64,000 bases of DNA. It comes from Hyphomicrobiales bacterium. Its GTDB lineage: Bacteria; Pseudomonadota; Alphaproteobacteria; Rhizobiales; Rhizobiaceae. The DNA is taken from assembly GCA_900465675.1 (NCBI GenBank), contig UBJR01000013.1, forward strand, positions 285,451-349,450, given 5' to 3'. The notes under the pieces were generated by a model, which worked only from the letters and a program-made list of their open reading frames with translations, was not told the DNA's origin and made no database searches. The translations under genes and the position numbers were made by a program. Below, piece after piece: positions 42,895 through 50,530 of the stretch. Numbering within the stretch: position 1 is the first letter of the stretch; the number at the start of each line of letters is the position of its first letter.

Positions 42895-43205
42895 TTTGGC
42901 CCGCTTAGAGAGTGCGATATCCAGCTCCGCCGGGAAATCGAGAATGTTATATCGAAGCTGCGGCTCGCCTTCCACGACGAGGACACCCCCCCCCCCCCCC
43001 CCCGCGCTCGGACGCCCTTTCACATCACGTCGAGCAACGCAAGCCATCGCTTCGGCGCCGTCGTTCGACGCTCGCGTCTGCTTCAGCAGAGCGCGCTCCA
43101 GTACTGCCTGATGCCAACGGATCACGTTCGGCAATAGGGCCTGCCAGCTCGCTACTACAGCAAATAGGCTGTCGCCCTATCCATTCGTTTCGGTCTTCCA
43201 TGAAG
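42895..43205 (-). pseudogene. Decayed DUF2934-receiver fusion with 18-base poly-C tract
   Basis: The minus strand repeats the plan of the protein at 6737 in broken frames: DRNEWIG (DUF2934 start), then VLVVEGEPQLRYNILDF (receiver start) and remnants further on. The acidic cluster has changed (VEGEP for VEDEP). A run of 18 C at 42986-43003 lies where the linker before the receiver should be. Confidence 0.8.
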
Positions 43206-43357
43206 CACGATCCATGTATGAAAGCTTTGAGATGGACGATCTGGCCCGCTAAACTAGAGTCGACATTTCTTTTTGCGAGAAGAGCGAGCCACTTAGGTCT
43301 CATCAGGGAACGATTAGCCATCGCGGACGCTATCCTTCATCAACAATGGAGACTGCG

Positions 43358-43804
43358 ATGACATCCCTTTCGCTTGAAAACATCTCGTCCGAACTCAAGA
43401 AGATCGACTTCTGCATGCTTTCGACAAACGGCGGCTCAGGCCGCATCTCGTCACGACCGATGAGCAATAACGGCGACGTGGAATATGACGGCGACTCCTG
43501 GTTCTTCTCTTTTGAAGACACGCAGAAGGTGACGGAAATCGAGGGTATCGACAGCGTTTCGCTTACCTTTACGGCGCCGGCCAGCCTCCTGGGGAAGCCC
43601 GGCATCTTCATTGCGATCGAAGGCTCAGCAACTCTGATCCGTGAAAAAAGCGCATTCGAGGAACATTGGGTCGCGGATCTCGAACGCTGGTTTCCGGAAG
43701 GAATCGACACACCAGGACTCGTTCTCATCAAAGTCAGTGCGTCGACTATCGAATACTGGGATGGCGAAGAGAACGGCGTAATCACACCTCGATTTACCGC
43801 TTAG
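43358..43804 (+). CDS. Pyridoxamine 5'-phosphate oxidase-like (general stress protein 26 type) FMN-binding protein
   Basis: A 148-residue split-barrel flavin protein. ATG 43358 has GGAG six bases ahead (43346 is in frame but has none). Family signs: KKIDFCMLSTN at the start, ISSRPMSNNGDVEYDGDSWFFSF, and ASTIEYWDG near the end. The reaction is unknown. A near EcfG box (GGAAC-N16-CGCT) ends about 30 bases upstream. Confidence 0.88.
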   Translation: MTSLSLENISSELKKIDFCMLSTNGGSGRISSRPMSNNGDVEYDGDSWFFSFEDTQKVTEIEGIDSVSLTFTAPASLLGKPGIFIAIEGSATLIREKSAFEEHWVADLERWFPEGIDTPGLVLIKVSASTIEYWDGEENGVITPRFTA

Positions 43805-43870
43805 ACCTGACCAAGGGTTCGCTACTTCGCTCTAAAGGCATCAGCGGTCGTGTGTAGGATGGAGAAGGAA

Positions 43871-44104
43871 ATGGACAAGATGCTGAAGTTCGTCCTCGTT
43901 GGACTGTCCGCGATGACAGGATGCACGATTGCCCCGACGATCGCGGCTACGCGGGACATGCAATCACGGTTCAGTCGCGAACCGGCGAACGGGCGCTTTA
44001 GCTGGGAGCAAGCGCACACATCTTGCCTCGTCCACAGGATCGCATTGGCCGATCGACGAGACCGAAGCATAGCTTATAGTGAGCGGCACCGGCGGTGGTT
44101 GTAG
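43871..44104 (+). CDS. Possible small exported protein or fragment
   Basis: A 77-residue frame whose start looks like a lipoprotein signal (FVLVGLSAMTGC) but whose remainder is Arg-rich and unconvincing. Probably a truncated gene. On the opposite strand 44074-44340 a proline-rich frame with LLQLRPGGSFEGPIAPSPYT is also seen but not recognised. Confidence 0.25.
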   Translation: MDKMLKFVLVGLSAMTGCTIAPTIAATRDMQSRFSREPANGRFSWEQAHTSCLVHRIALADRRDRSIAYSERHRRWL

Positions 44105-44359
44105 ATATCAAATGTCGCCCCTCCCCGCAGCCTTTCTCCGGGCGCCAAGGGCACCGGGAACGTATACGGGCTCGGGGCGATCGGTCCTTCGAATGAGCCT
44201 CCAGGTCGAAGCTGGAGCAGGCGGGCGTTAAGGCCGAAGAACGTTCGAGGAGAGTTGCCCGCCAACGCGTCCTCTGCAATCCAGCGAGGGCGACCCGCGT
44301 CGTCGTGGAGGTCGCCCTGGTGCTCGTGCTAGTCTCAGGCATGCCGTCGCCAACGCCGC

Positions 44360-44755
44360 CTAAGCGGCTTCCAGCAGTTCAAGTCTCGTTGGCACCGCGG
44401 GATTCCCGCCCTGACGGCGTCCGACAGCAAACTTTACGACGCTCTCGATCTCCGCCAGGCGAAAGGGCTTCTGCAGTACTCCGATCGCTGCCTTGCTTTG
44501 CCGTACGGCTTCGGGATTTCCCGTGATGAACACGACAGTGACTCCATACTGGAAATGAAGGTGGCTTCCGACCTCGGGCCCGGTAACTCCATCGTTGAGC
44601 CGGACGTCGACAAGTGCAACGTCCGCTTCCCCCGCAAGCTCCATCGCCTCCTGCAAGCTGCCTACGGGTCCGACGACGTCGTAGCCCAGGGCGCGAACAG
44701 CTTCCTCTATGTCCATAGCGATGAGAAATTCGTCTTCGACGATCAGGATGCGCAT
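44360..44755 (-). CDS. Receiver-only response regulator
   Basis: A 131-residue CheY-like protein from ATG 44755 behind GGAAGAGA: acidic pocket in MRILIVEDEFLIAMDIEEAV, phospho-Asp 50 in VALVDVRLNDG, switch Lys in GVLQKPFRLAEIE. No output domain. The LIAMDIEEAVRALGYDVVGPV form is typical of regulators paired with HWE kinases in rhizobia. No kinase is adjacent. Confidence 0.92.
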   Translation of the reverse strand: MRILIVEDEFLIAMDIEEAVRALGYDVVGPVGSLQEAMELAGEADVALVDVRLNDGVTGPEVGSHLHFQYGVTVVFITGNPEAVRQSKAAIGVLQKPFRLAEIESVVKFAVGRRQGGNPAVPTRLELLEAA

Positions 44756-44952
44756 ATGTATCTCTTCCAGCGTAGTCTGTTCACTATGTAAGAGATGGCT
44801 AAGTTGGCAAGGGAAAGGCGGCGTCAACCTTAACGGCCAAGCGTATGCAAACGGGCGCTCGGCCGGCCCCGAAGCCAGCGAAGCTGGTTGAACGCGCAAT
44901 GCCTTGTCTCAGAAGACCACGCAGAAAGCGGGAACGCCGAACCGTGTCGGCC

Positions 44953-45186
44953 TCAGTGAACTGCTCCGGACGATGGAGCGTTGACACGCGTTCCCGCTAT
45001 CCCGACGTAGTTCGAGATGAGAGTGGCGGCGAGCATTTCCGAGGACCGGCAGCCGCTCGCGTAGAGTTCGATGGCCGCGTCGCACAGGAACGAGGACGCA
45101 TGATCGTCCCAGTTCACATCATAGTGCCGATACCAGGCGCTGACGGCCTTCGAGATCAGGATGTGATCTTCCGGGACATTGGACAT
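44953..45186 (-). CDS. Hypothetical protein
   Basis: A 77-residue helical frame (ISKAVSAWYRHYDVNWDDHASSFLCDAAIELYASG). No family recognised. The gap between it and the Ku gene (45187-45434) shows nothing definite. Confidence 0.5.
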   Translation of the reverse strand: MSNVPEDHILISKAVSAWYRHYDVNWDDHASSFLCDAAIELYASGCRSSEMLAATLISNYVGIAGTRVNAPSSGAVH

Positions 45187-45434
45187 GGGGGCCTCGACGA
45201 TGCTGGTACGATTGCCGGGGAACGTACGAGGCTTTCGCTGGTTCCGGCAACCTGCCAGCGGCGATCGACGCTACCCAATACCGCTCCGCGATTTTGCGGC
45301 CACGACGGAGATAAGACCCTGAATCAAAATGTCAGCGAGATTCCGTAAGCCTTTGAAAAATGATTCGTTTCGACTCGGAACGAATCACCCGTTCCGGACT
45401 TGAGTCGCCAATGAATGATTCGGAGTATGGCGTC

Positions 45435-46352
45435 ATGGCGAGTGGTCAGCGTGCCCAGTGGAAAGGCTTCCTGAAGTTTGGCGAGGTGTCCTGCGGCGTC
45501 GCCCTCTACACCGCGGCCAGCACCTCGGACAGGATCTCGTTCAACATGATCAACAAGGCGTCCGGCAACAAGGTCAACCGCATCTATGTGGACAGCGAGA
45601 CGGAAGATCCGGTGCCGCGCGAGGAACAGATCAAGGGCTTCGAGATCGAGAACGGTCAATATCTCCAGATCGATCCGGAAGAGATCGCCGCCACCATTCC
45701 CGAAAGCAACAAGACGCTTTCGGTAGAGGCCTTCATACCCTGCGATGAGATCGACGATGTGTACTTCGACAAGCCTTACTACCTCACGCCCGACAAGATG
45801 GGCAGCGACGCGTTCGTCGCGCTGCGTGACGGAATGAGAAAGTCGAAGGTTGCGGCCGTCGCCCGTGCGGTCCTATTCAGAAGGATGAGAACCGTCCTCA
45901 TACGTGCCCATGGCAAGGGCCTCATCGCCACCACTCTGAACTACGACTACGAGGTGCGATCGAGCGCCAAGGCGTTCGAGGAGATGCCCAGGCTGGAGAT
46001 CGAGGGCGAGATGCTCGATCTCGCCAAGCACATCATCTCCACAAAGAAAGGTGAGTTCGACCCCGCGGCTTTCGACGACAGGTACGAAACCGCTCTTGCC
46101 GAACTGGTAAAGGCCAAGATCGAGGGCAAGGCGCTGCCCAAGCCAAAGAAGGTCGAAGTCTCCAAACCTAGCGATTTGCTTGCGGCTCTTCGCGAGAGCG
46201 CGGGATTGCTCAAGGGCGGCGCCAGCGGAAAAAGCGGGTCGACGCGCACGGCGGCCAATGCCAACCAGGGAACAGCCGGGAGGACTGCACGTGGAACGGC
46301 CTCGAAGGTCGCATCGTCATCGAGATCCATCTCGCACCGGAAGGCAAGCTGA
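45435..46352 (+). CDS. ku: Ku protein, copy 1
   Basis: A 305-residue bacterial Ku, the homodimeric ring that binds DNA ends and recruits LigD. ATG 45435 starts at the conserved AQWKGFLKFGEVSCGVALY, with GGAG nine bases ahead; the frame is open further upstream. Core motifs: FNMINKASGNKVNR, VEAFIPCDEIDDVYFDKPYYL, and RMRTVLIRAHGKGLIATTL. The tail after about residue 255 is Gly/Ser/Arg-rich. It is 12 bases upstream of a second Ku gene. Confidence 0.96.
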   Translation: MASGQRAQWKGFLKFGEVSCGVALYTAASTSDRISFNMINKASGNKVNRIYVDSETEDPVPREEQIKGFEIENGQYLQIDPEEIAATIPESNKTLSVEAFIPCDEIDDVYFDKPYYLTPDKMGSDAFVALRDGMRKSKVAAVARAVLFRRMRTVLIRAHGKGLIATTLNYDYEVRSSAKAFEEMPRLEIEGEMLDLAKHIISTKKGEFDPAAFDDRYETALAELVKAKIEGKALPKPKKVEVSKPSDLLAALRESAGLLKGGASGKSGSTRTAANANQGTAGRTARGTASKVASSSRSISHRKAS

Positions 46353-46364
46353 GGAGGATCGACC

Positions 46365-47177
46365 ATGGCCCCGTATCGCTGGAAGGGTTATCTGAAACTT
46401 TCGCTGGTCACATGCCCCGTATCGCTGACCCCTGCGACATCGCAATCGGAGAAAGTCCGGTTTCATACGCTCAACAAGTCGACCGGAAATCGCGTCGTCT
46501 CACAGTATGTCGACAGCGTGACCGGGAAGCCTGTGAAGGACGAGAACGAAGCCAAGGGGTACGCCCGCGGGGAAAACGACTACGTGATCCTGACGGACGA
46601 CGATCTGGATCGCGTGGCGCTCGATACGGTCAAGACGATCGACATCGAAAAGTTTGTCCCCGCCGAATCTATTGAATGGGTCTATCTCGAGAAGCCGAAC
46701 TATCTGATGCCTGACGACCCGGTCGGCAACGAAGCGTTCGCCGTCATTCGCGACGCCATGAAGTCCGATGACGTTGTCGGCGTCTCCAAACTGGTCATGG
46801 GGCGCCGCGAGCGCGCCGTCATCCTGGAGCCGCGCGGCGAAGGCATCGTCCTCTGGTCGCTCCGGTTCGGTGACGAGGTCCGCCCGGAAGAGAACTACTT
46901 CGAAGACATCGCGGACGAAAGCGATCCCGACTTGGTGCCGCTCGTGCAGAAGCTGATCAAGCAGCATACGTCGCACTGGTCGCCCGAAATGGTCAGCGAT
47001 CCAATCCAGGAAAGTCTTCTCAAGCTTATCGAAGAGAAGAAGAAGGCGCTAAAGCCGAAAAAGACGACAAAGGGTGGAAAGGGCGCAGAAGCTCCTCCGA
47101 AGTCAAACGTCGTAAACATCATGGATGCCTTGAAGAAATCCGTGGCGGCGGAATTGAAGAACAGGAAGGCGAGCTAG
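46365..47177 (+). CDS. ku: Ku protein, copy 2
   Basis: A 270-residue Ku with YRWKGYLKLSLVTCPVSL, FHTLNKSTGNRVVSQYVDSVTG, KFVPAESIEWVYLEKPNYLMP and a lysine-rich tail. ATG 46365 has GAGGAGG ahead. Two different Ku proteins in tandem could form a heterodimer, as tandem rhizobial Ku pairs are thought to do. The matching ligase gene is at 22795. Confidence 0.96.
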   Translation: MAPYRWKGYLKLSLVTCPVSLTPATSQSEKVRFHTLNKSTGNRVVSQYVDSVTGKPVKDENEAKGYARGENDYVILTDDDLDRVALDTVKTIDIEKFVPAESIEWVYLEKPNYLMPDDPVGNEAFAVIRDAMKSDDVVGVSKLVMGRRERAVILEPRGEGIVLWSLRFGDEVRPEENYFEDIADESDPDLVPLVQKLIKQHTSHWSPEMVSDPIQESLLKLIEEKKKALKPKKTTKGGKGAEAPPKSNVVNIMDALKKSVAAELKNRKAS

Positions 47178-47336
47178 GACCGTCGCCGCTTTGCGCCGAG
47201 GCAGCTCGCCGACGAAAGTCTCGCGCGACACGGGCGCACTATGGCGTCGAAAGGACGCGCCACGAAATGCGGCAGTCTCGACTGCTAAAAGGCGCGGTGT
47301 GCGGCTTTGGACCAATATAGCCTTCAGGATTCGCAG

Positions 47337-47531
47337 ATGCAGAAGATCGCAGTATCGGCAGCGTGTGCCGTCCTCATCCTAGAGGGGATGGTCATCCTCC
47401 AATTATACGACCTGGACGCCGCCTCCGGCGCGCTGGCGGGAGCCACGGCCGGCGGCCTCGGCATGGCCATCGCCAAGATTCGCCGCTCGGCGACACGGCG
47501 AAACATCCTCCGAAAGCGAAGGCGTCCCTAA
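47337..47531 (+). CDS. Small membrane protein, unknown
   Basis: A 64-residue frame with one or two hydrophobic segments (IAVSAACAVLILEGMVILQL; GALAGATAGGLGMAIA) and an Arg-rich end. ATG 47337 or 47307 could be the start. No family recognised. Confidence 0.45.
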   Translation: MQKIAVSAACAVLILEGMVILQLYDLDAASGALAGATAGGLGMAIAKIRRSATRRNILRKRRRP

Positions 47532-47546
47532 CGCAGGCTCGAGCCG

Positions 47547-47963
47547 TTACGCAGGCCTGCGCTCGCCCCGCTCAGCCTTGTCCTCGGCGACCTCCTCGAC
47601 GCATTGTGCTTTCTCCGCAAGCTTCTGGCTCATTTCCCTGAGTTGCTGCTCGTCGAGCTTCTCGATGCCGACGAACTTGTTCTGTGCCTGTGATGTCAGG
47701 ATCAGTTCATCGAGCTTAGCCTGCAGAGCCTTGCCGTCGCGGTTCTGCGAGTTCTGCAGCACGAACACCATCAGGAAGGTGATGATAGTGGTGCTCGTAT
47801 TGATCACCAACTGCCAGTTCTCGCTGTAATCAAAGACCGGACCGGAGGCGGCCCACACGATGACGAGAACGACGGCAAGCACGAATGTCGCCGGCTTTCC
47901 AGAGAGATCGGCGACGGTCGTGGCAAATTTCGAAAAGCCTTTGGAAATAAGGTTGTTGCTCAT
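47547..47963 (-). CDS. Low-affinity iron permease family membrane protein
   Basis: A 138-residue member of the small iron-permease-like family: N-terminal FSKFATTVADLSGKPATFVL, two membrane segments (about 22-42 and 50-72, FDYSENWQLVINTSTTIITFLMV), then a cytoplasmic helix (LQAKLDELILTSQAQNKFVGIEKLDEQQL). Iron transport is assumed from the family name only. ATG 47963 lies 30 bases after an exact EcfG motif. A decayed copy lies at 36385-36745. Confidence 0.9.
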   Translation of the reverse strand: MSNNLISKGFSKFATTVADLSGKPATFVLAVVLVIVWAASGPVFDYSENWQLVINTSTTIITFLMVFVLQNSQNRDGKALQAKLDELILTSQAQNKFVGIEKLDEQQLREMSQKLAEKAQCVEEVAEDKAERGERRPA

Positions 47964-47992
47964 GGAAACCTCGCGTTGCCCGGCGAAATGAT

Positions 47993-48018
47993 AACGCAAA
48001 CAGTGGGCAGCCGGTTCC
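47993..48018 (-). promoter_or_regulatory. EcfG-type promoter of the iron-permease family gene
   Basis: On the minus strand GGAAC (48018-48014), 17 bases, CGTT (47996-47993): exact boxes with the allowed 17-base spacer, 30 bases ahead of the start codon. Confidence 0.7.
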
Positions 48019-48147
48019 CGTCGAAGCACAAGGAGGGACCTTGGTCCGGGGTTGAGCCCTATCGAAAGCATCCCAAGCTGCGAGGCCGCGGGTTCGAGGG
48101 CGTCTCTCAAATACGAGACCTTTGCCGTTCCTTTCGACATTGTTAAT

Positions 48148-48212
48148 ATGGCTCGCGCGGAAGTGGCCGTGGAACGTCGTTTAGCAGTAGTGCTGGCGGT
48201 GGACGTCGTCGG
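48148..48212 (+). pseudogene. N-terminal scrap of a class III adenylate cyclase
   Basis: ATG 48148 starts VAVERRLAVVLAVDVVGYS, the usual beginning of rhizobial class III adenylate/guanylate cyclases, cut off after about 21 residues exactly where the antiparallel ferritin-like gene ends. Confidence 0.65.
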
Positions 48213-48437
48213 CTACAGCATGTCGCCTTCGGTCGGGGCCTCGATGCCCAGTCCGCGCGCCATCTCAGTCAGAACCTGAACGTGCTGCAGATGGTCTTGC
48301 TTGAACGTTTCGATCTGCGCATTGAGCTGCTTATCATCGAGCCGCTCGATGCAGGAATCGTACGCGGCTATTGCATCGTGTTCAAGGTACAGAAGATCCT
48401 TCACGAGCTTCTCAATGCTGCCTTCGTTGCCGACCAT
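48213..48437 (-). pseudogene. Truncated ferritin-like gene
   Basis: The N-terminal half of a ferritin-like protein (IEKLVKDLLYLEHDAIAAYDSCIERL, FKQDHLQHVQVLTEMARGLG) ends at PTEGDML with a stop. Relatives, as I recall them, continue for about 70 more residues with a second helix pair, so the metal site is incomplete. The break coincides with the cyclase scrap. Confidence 0.7.
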
Positions 48438-48601
48438 GGTGACTGAACCGTGTTCCTTCTCGTTAGGTTGGGGATATCCGGCAATGGCGACAACCACAAA
48501 GTGATTCCGGGACCGTTTAAGTTCGTACGGTATCAGACCGCTGCGTTCGCGCGATGCCTGGACACGACGAGAGCGACGAGCAAGAACGGAGTGGCGGACA
48601 T

Positions 48602-48895
48602 CTAGTGTAATGCCGGGCCGACTGGGTACTCAGGGTGCCTCGCATGGAAGGTCGTGATCAGGCCGATGGCCCGGCCCGCGACATCCTCGGCGAGCGCGGT
48701 CTCCGTGTTCGCGAGATCGGCCGCGACCGAAAGCAAGGCGGTGCCAACTGATCGCATCACCATGCCGAGAGCGTCGTCGCCCTCCGCATCTGCCCAGGCG
48801 GCGTTCCTCCCAAGCGTCACGGCAAGCCGTTCGAGGACAGCCTGCCGCTCCGCGGGCGGAAGTTCGTTGAACGACGGTCCTGTCGGGATCGACAT
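48602..48895 (-). CDS. Hypothetical protein
   Basis: A 97-residue helical protein (FNELPPAERQAVLERLAVTLGRNAAWA). Its ATG overlaps the stop of the upstream 60-residue gene (TGATG), so the two are coupled. No family recognised. Confidence 0.65.
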   Translation of the reverse strand: MSIPTGPSFNELPPAERQAVLERLAVTLGRNAAWADAEGDDALGMVMRSVGTALLSVAADLANTETALAEDVAGRAIGLITTFHARHPEYPVGPALH

Positions 48896-49077
48896 CAGTG
48901 TTTCGCGTGGTGGTCGCCGCGATCGCCTTCGCCGCGCTTCGCCTCCGTCGTGGACTTATGGCGCTTGTCGGCTGAGAGCGACCGGCCGACGTCCGTCGAC
49001 TCCTTGAGCTGGCCCTTCTCGTCGCGGCGCACGTAGCGCTTGTCGGTCCCTGTGTCGATGAGCTCGCGTTTTGACAT
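48895..49077 (-). CDS. Small basic protein, conserved in rhizobia
   Basis: A 60-residue, strongly hydrophilic protein (MSKRELIDTGTDKRYVRRDEKG, then SLSADKRHKSTTEAKRGEGDRGD). I recall close relatives as short hypothetical proteins in many rhizobia. Probably disordered and stress-related. It leads a two-gene operon; a near EcfG box with one mismatch lies about 30 bases upstream. Confidence 0.7.
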   Translation of the reverse strand: MSKRELIDTGTDKRYVRRDEKGQLKESTDVGRSLSADKRHKSTTEAKRGEGDRGDHHAKH

Positions 49078-49157
49078 GACTATCTCCTTGTTTGGAGAAG
49101 CGTAACGCGCAATAACCCTTATTGTTGCGATGATGTCCGGGGCCTAAAATGAAACCT

Positions 49158-49270
49158 TCAGCCAGCAAGCCGTAAAACGGCAGCATTGTCCTGGAACTCG
49201 CGAAGTCCCCTGTACGACGCGTCGCGCAGCTTGCCGTCGTGCGTCCAGGCTCGGAACCCGATGCCAGCAA
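49158..49270 (-). pseudogene. C-terminal scrap of a second ligD
   Basis: The minus strand encodes FRAWTHDGKLRDASYRGLREFQDNAAV, nearly the same as the end of the LigD protein at 22795 (RAWTDDGKLRHASYKGLREVQDNAAV). Nothing else of that gene is left. Confidence 0.85.
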
Positions 49271-49310
49271 CGTGCGAGCCGCGTTGACGAAAGCCTCGCG
49301 CGCCACCTCC

Positions 49311-49425
49311 GGAGTCCTCGCCGTCCCCTGGGTCGCGATCTATGAAACGGAATATGGCATCCGAATGGCGAAGCGACATAATCCGAAAAATGCCATCGAG
49401 CTGCTCGCCTGGTTCGATAGGTTCG
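49311..49425 (+). pseudogene. Scrap of a PIN-domain toxin gene
   Basis: Encodes VLAVPWVAIYETEYGIRMAKRHN and AIELLAWFDRFVA, matching the middle of the PIN protein at 50531 (LAVSWITIYETDAGIRAVQRHN..ALELLVWFETFLA). It directly follows the ligD scrap. Confidence 0.8.
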
Positions 49426-49443
49426 TCGCGGTTGGAACGCCTA

Positions 49444-49953
49444 TCAAGTTGCCGCCATCACCTGCATCTGCCTTCGCACCCCTTTGAGCATCCGCTTCTG
49501 CCACCTGTGCCTGTCTTTGAAGGAAACGCCGGGCAGGCTGACCGACTGCGGCAGCAAGCTTTTCCAGCGCGGAACAACAAGGCCGCTTTGTATCTCCACA
49601 ACCTCCTTGATGGCATCCGGCGGGAGCCACCCGAAATAAACGAAGAACTCGTCGGCTTTAGAGCCATCTGCCGCTTCGAGAGCCTGCATCGTCCTCCGTG
49701 TCACGTTGCGGCTTGCCCATGCCGTCCACTTGTATAGTGAGCCGTTCTCCGGGATTTCGACCGAAAGCCTGAACTGCGTCTTATCAACTCTGCTCCCCGT
49801 AAGCCCATGACCTTCCGGCGTCGCCGAAGACGTAAGCCAGACTCCTATGCGCCCCTTGACGGCCTCGATATCGGTCGGAACGTCGCCAACGGTGAGCCCA
49901 TGCTGACCGATCCCACGAAGGTGATACGCTGACGTGAAATGAAACAGACGCAT
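49444..49953 (-). CDS. Unknown protein with HFTS N-terminus
   Basis: A 169-residue protein from ATG 49953 behind AAGGAG. The N-terminus LFHFTSAYHLRGIGQHGL..GVWLTSS recalls the His-x-Thr/Ser start of ADP-ribosyl-transferase-like or RNA 2'-phosphotransferase-like folds, but I cannot confirm this. The end is basic. It neighbours toxin-antitoxin genes. Confidence 0.6.
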   Translation of the reverse strand: MRLFHFTSAYHLRGIGQHGLTVGDVPTDIEAVKGRIGVWLTSSATPEGHGLTGSRVDKTQFRLSVEIPENGSLYKWTAWASRNVTRRTMQALEAADGSKADEFFVYFGWLPPDAIKEVVEIQSGLVVPRWKSLLPQSVSLPGVSFKDRHRWQKRMLKGVRRQMQVMAAT

Positions 49954-50242
49954 GCCGAGCTCCTTTTTAAAAAAGGTTTGCATCGGTGCTTCCGGGCGTC
50001 AAGCGACTGGCTTTTACGGCTTTGCCGGTGCGCATCGTAGGAGCTTAAGAAAAGCTGTCGTGCTGGGCGAGGATACCTAGTCCTGACGTGACACCGCCAG
50101 CGTCTGGCTCTTTGTTAGTCGATAGAGAGGCTGGCCCTCGTCCCTGAACAGGCGTTGGTCGCCCGGCTGGCAAATGACGGACACGTCGTACCAACATCCT
50201 GGTATCAGAGTTAACGAATCCTTCGTGGCAAGGCGCCGAAAT

Positions 50243-50425
50243 CTAGCTCTTCGGCCGCAGCTTGAGCAGAGATTCAGCCGCGTCCGGCTTGCTGAAGTCG
50301 TCCTCAACCTTGAGCACATAAATCCCGGTGACATCGCGAATCCGTTGCGGACCAACGGTTCTAGCAAGTTCCAGGACCTGTTCAAGATTCTCTTCGACGT
50401 CTTTCGAAGTCCAGACCGCACTCAT
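50243..50425 (-). CDS. Phd/YefM-like antitoxin
   Basis: A 60-residue protein (MSAVWTSKDVEENLEQVLELARTVGPQRIRDVTGIYVLKV) with the short Phd pattern: a helix, then GPQRI and a beta strand. It is divergent from the PIN-domain gene about 105 bases away, whereas such pairs usually share an operon. Still, it is the likely antitoxin. Confidence 0.65.
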   Translation of the reverse strand: MSAVWTSKDVEENLEQVLELARTVGPQRIRDVTGIYVLKVEDDFSKPDAAESLLKLRPKS

Positions 50426-50530
50426 TTCACGTCACCGCAACAAAAAGACTCGCTTGGTAAGATTTTAGCAGGCGCGGACGCCTTAGCCTACACCTCAGTT
50501 GAAGGACCAACAACTGAAAGCGGCAGTCTG

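Noticed and set aside
50174..50530. N-terminal extension of the PIN protein
   Set aside because: This part is antisense to the antitoxin gene and shows no domain; GTG 50531 is preferred.
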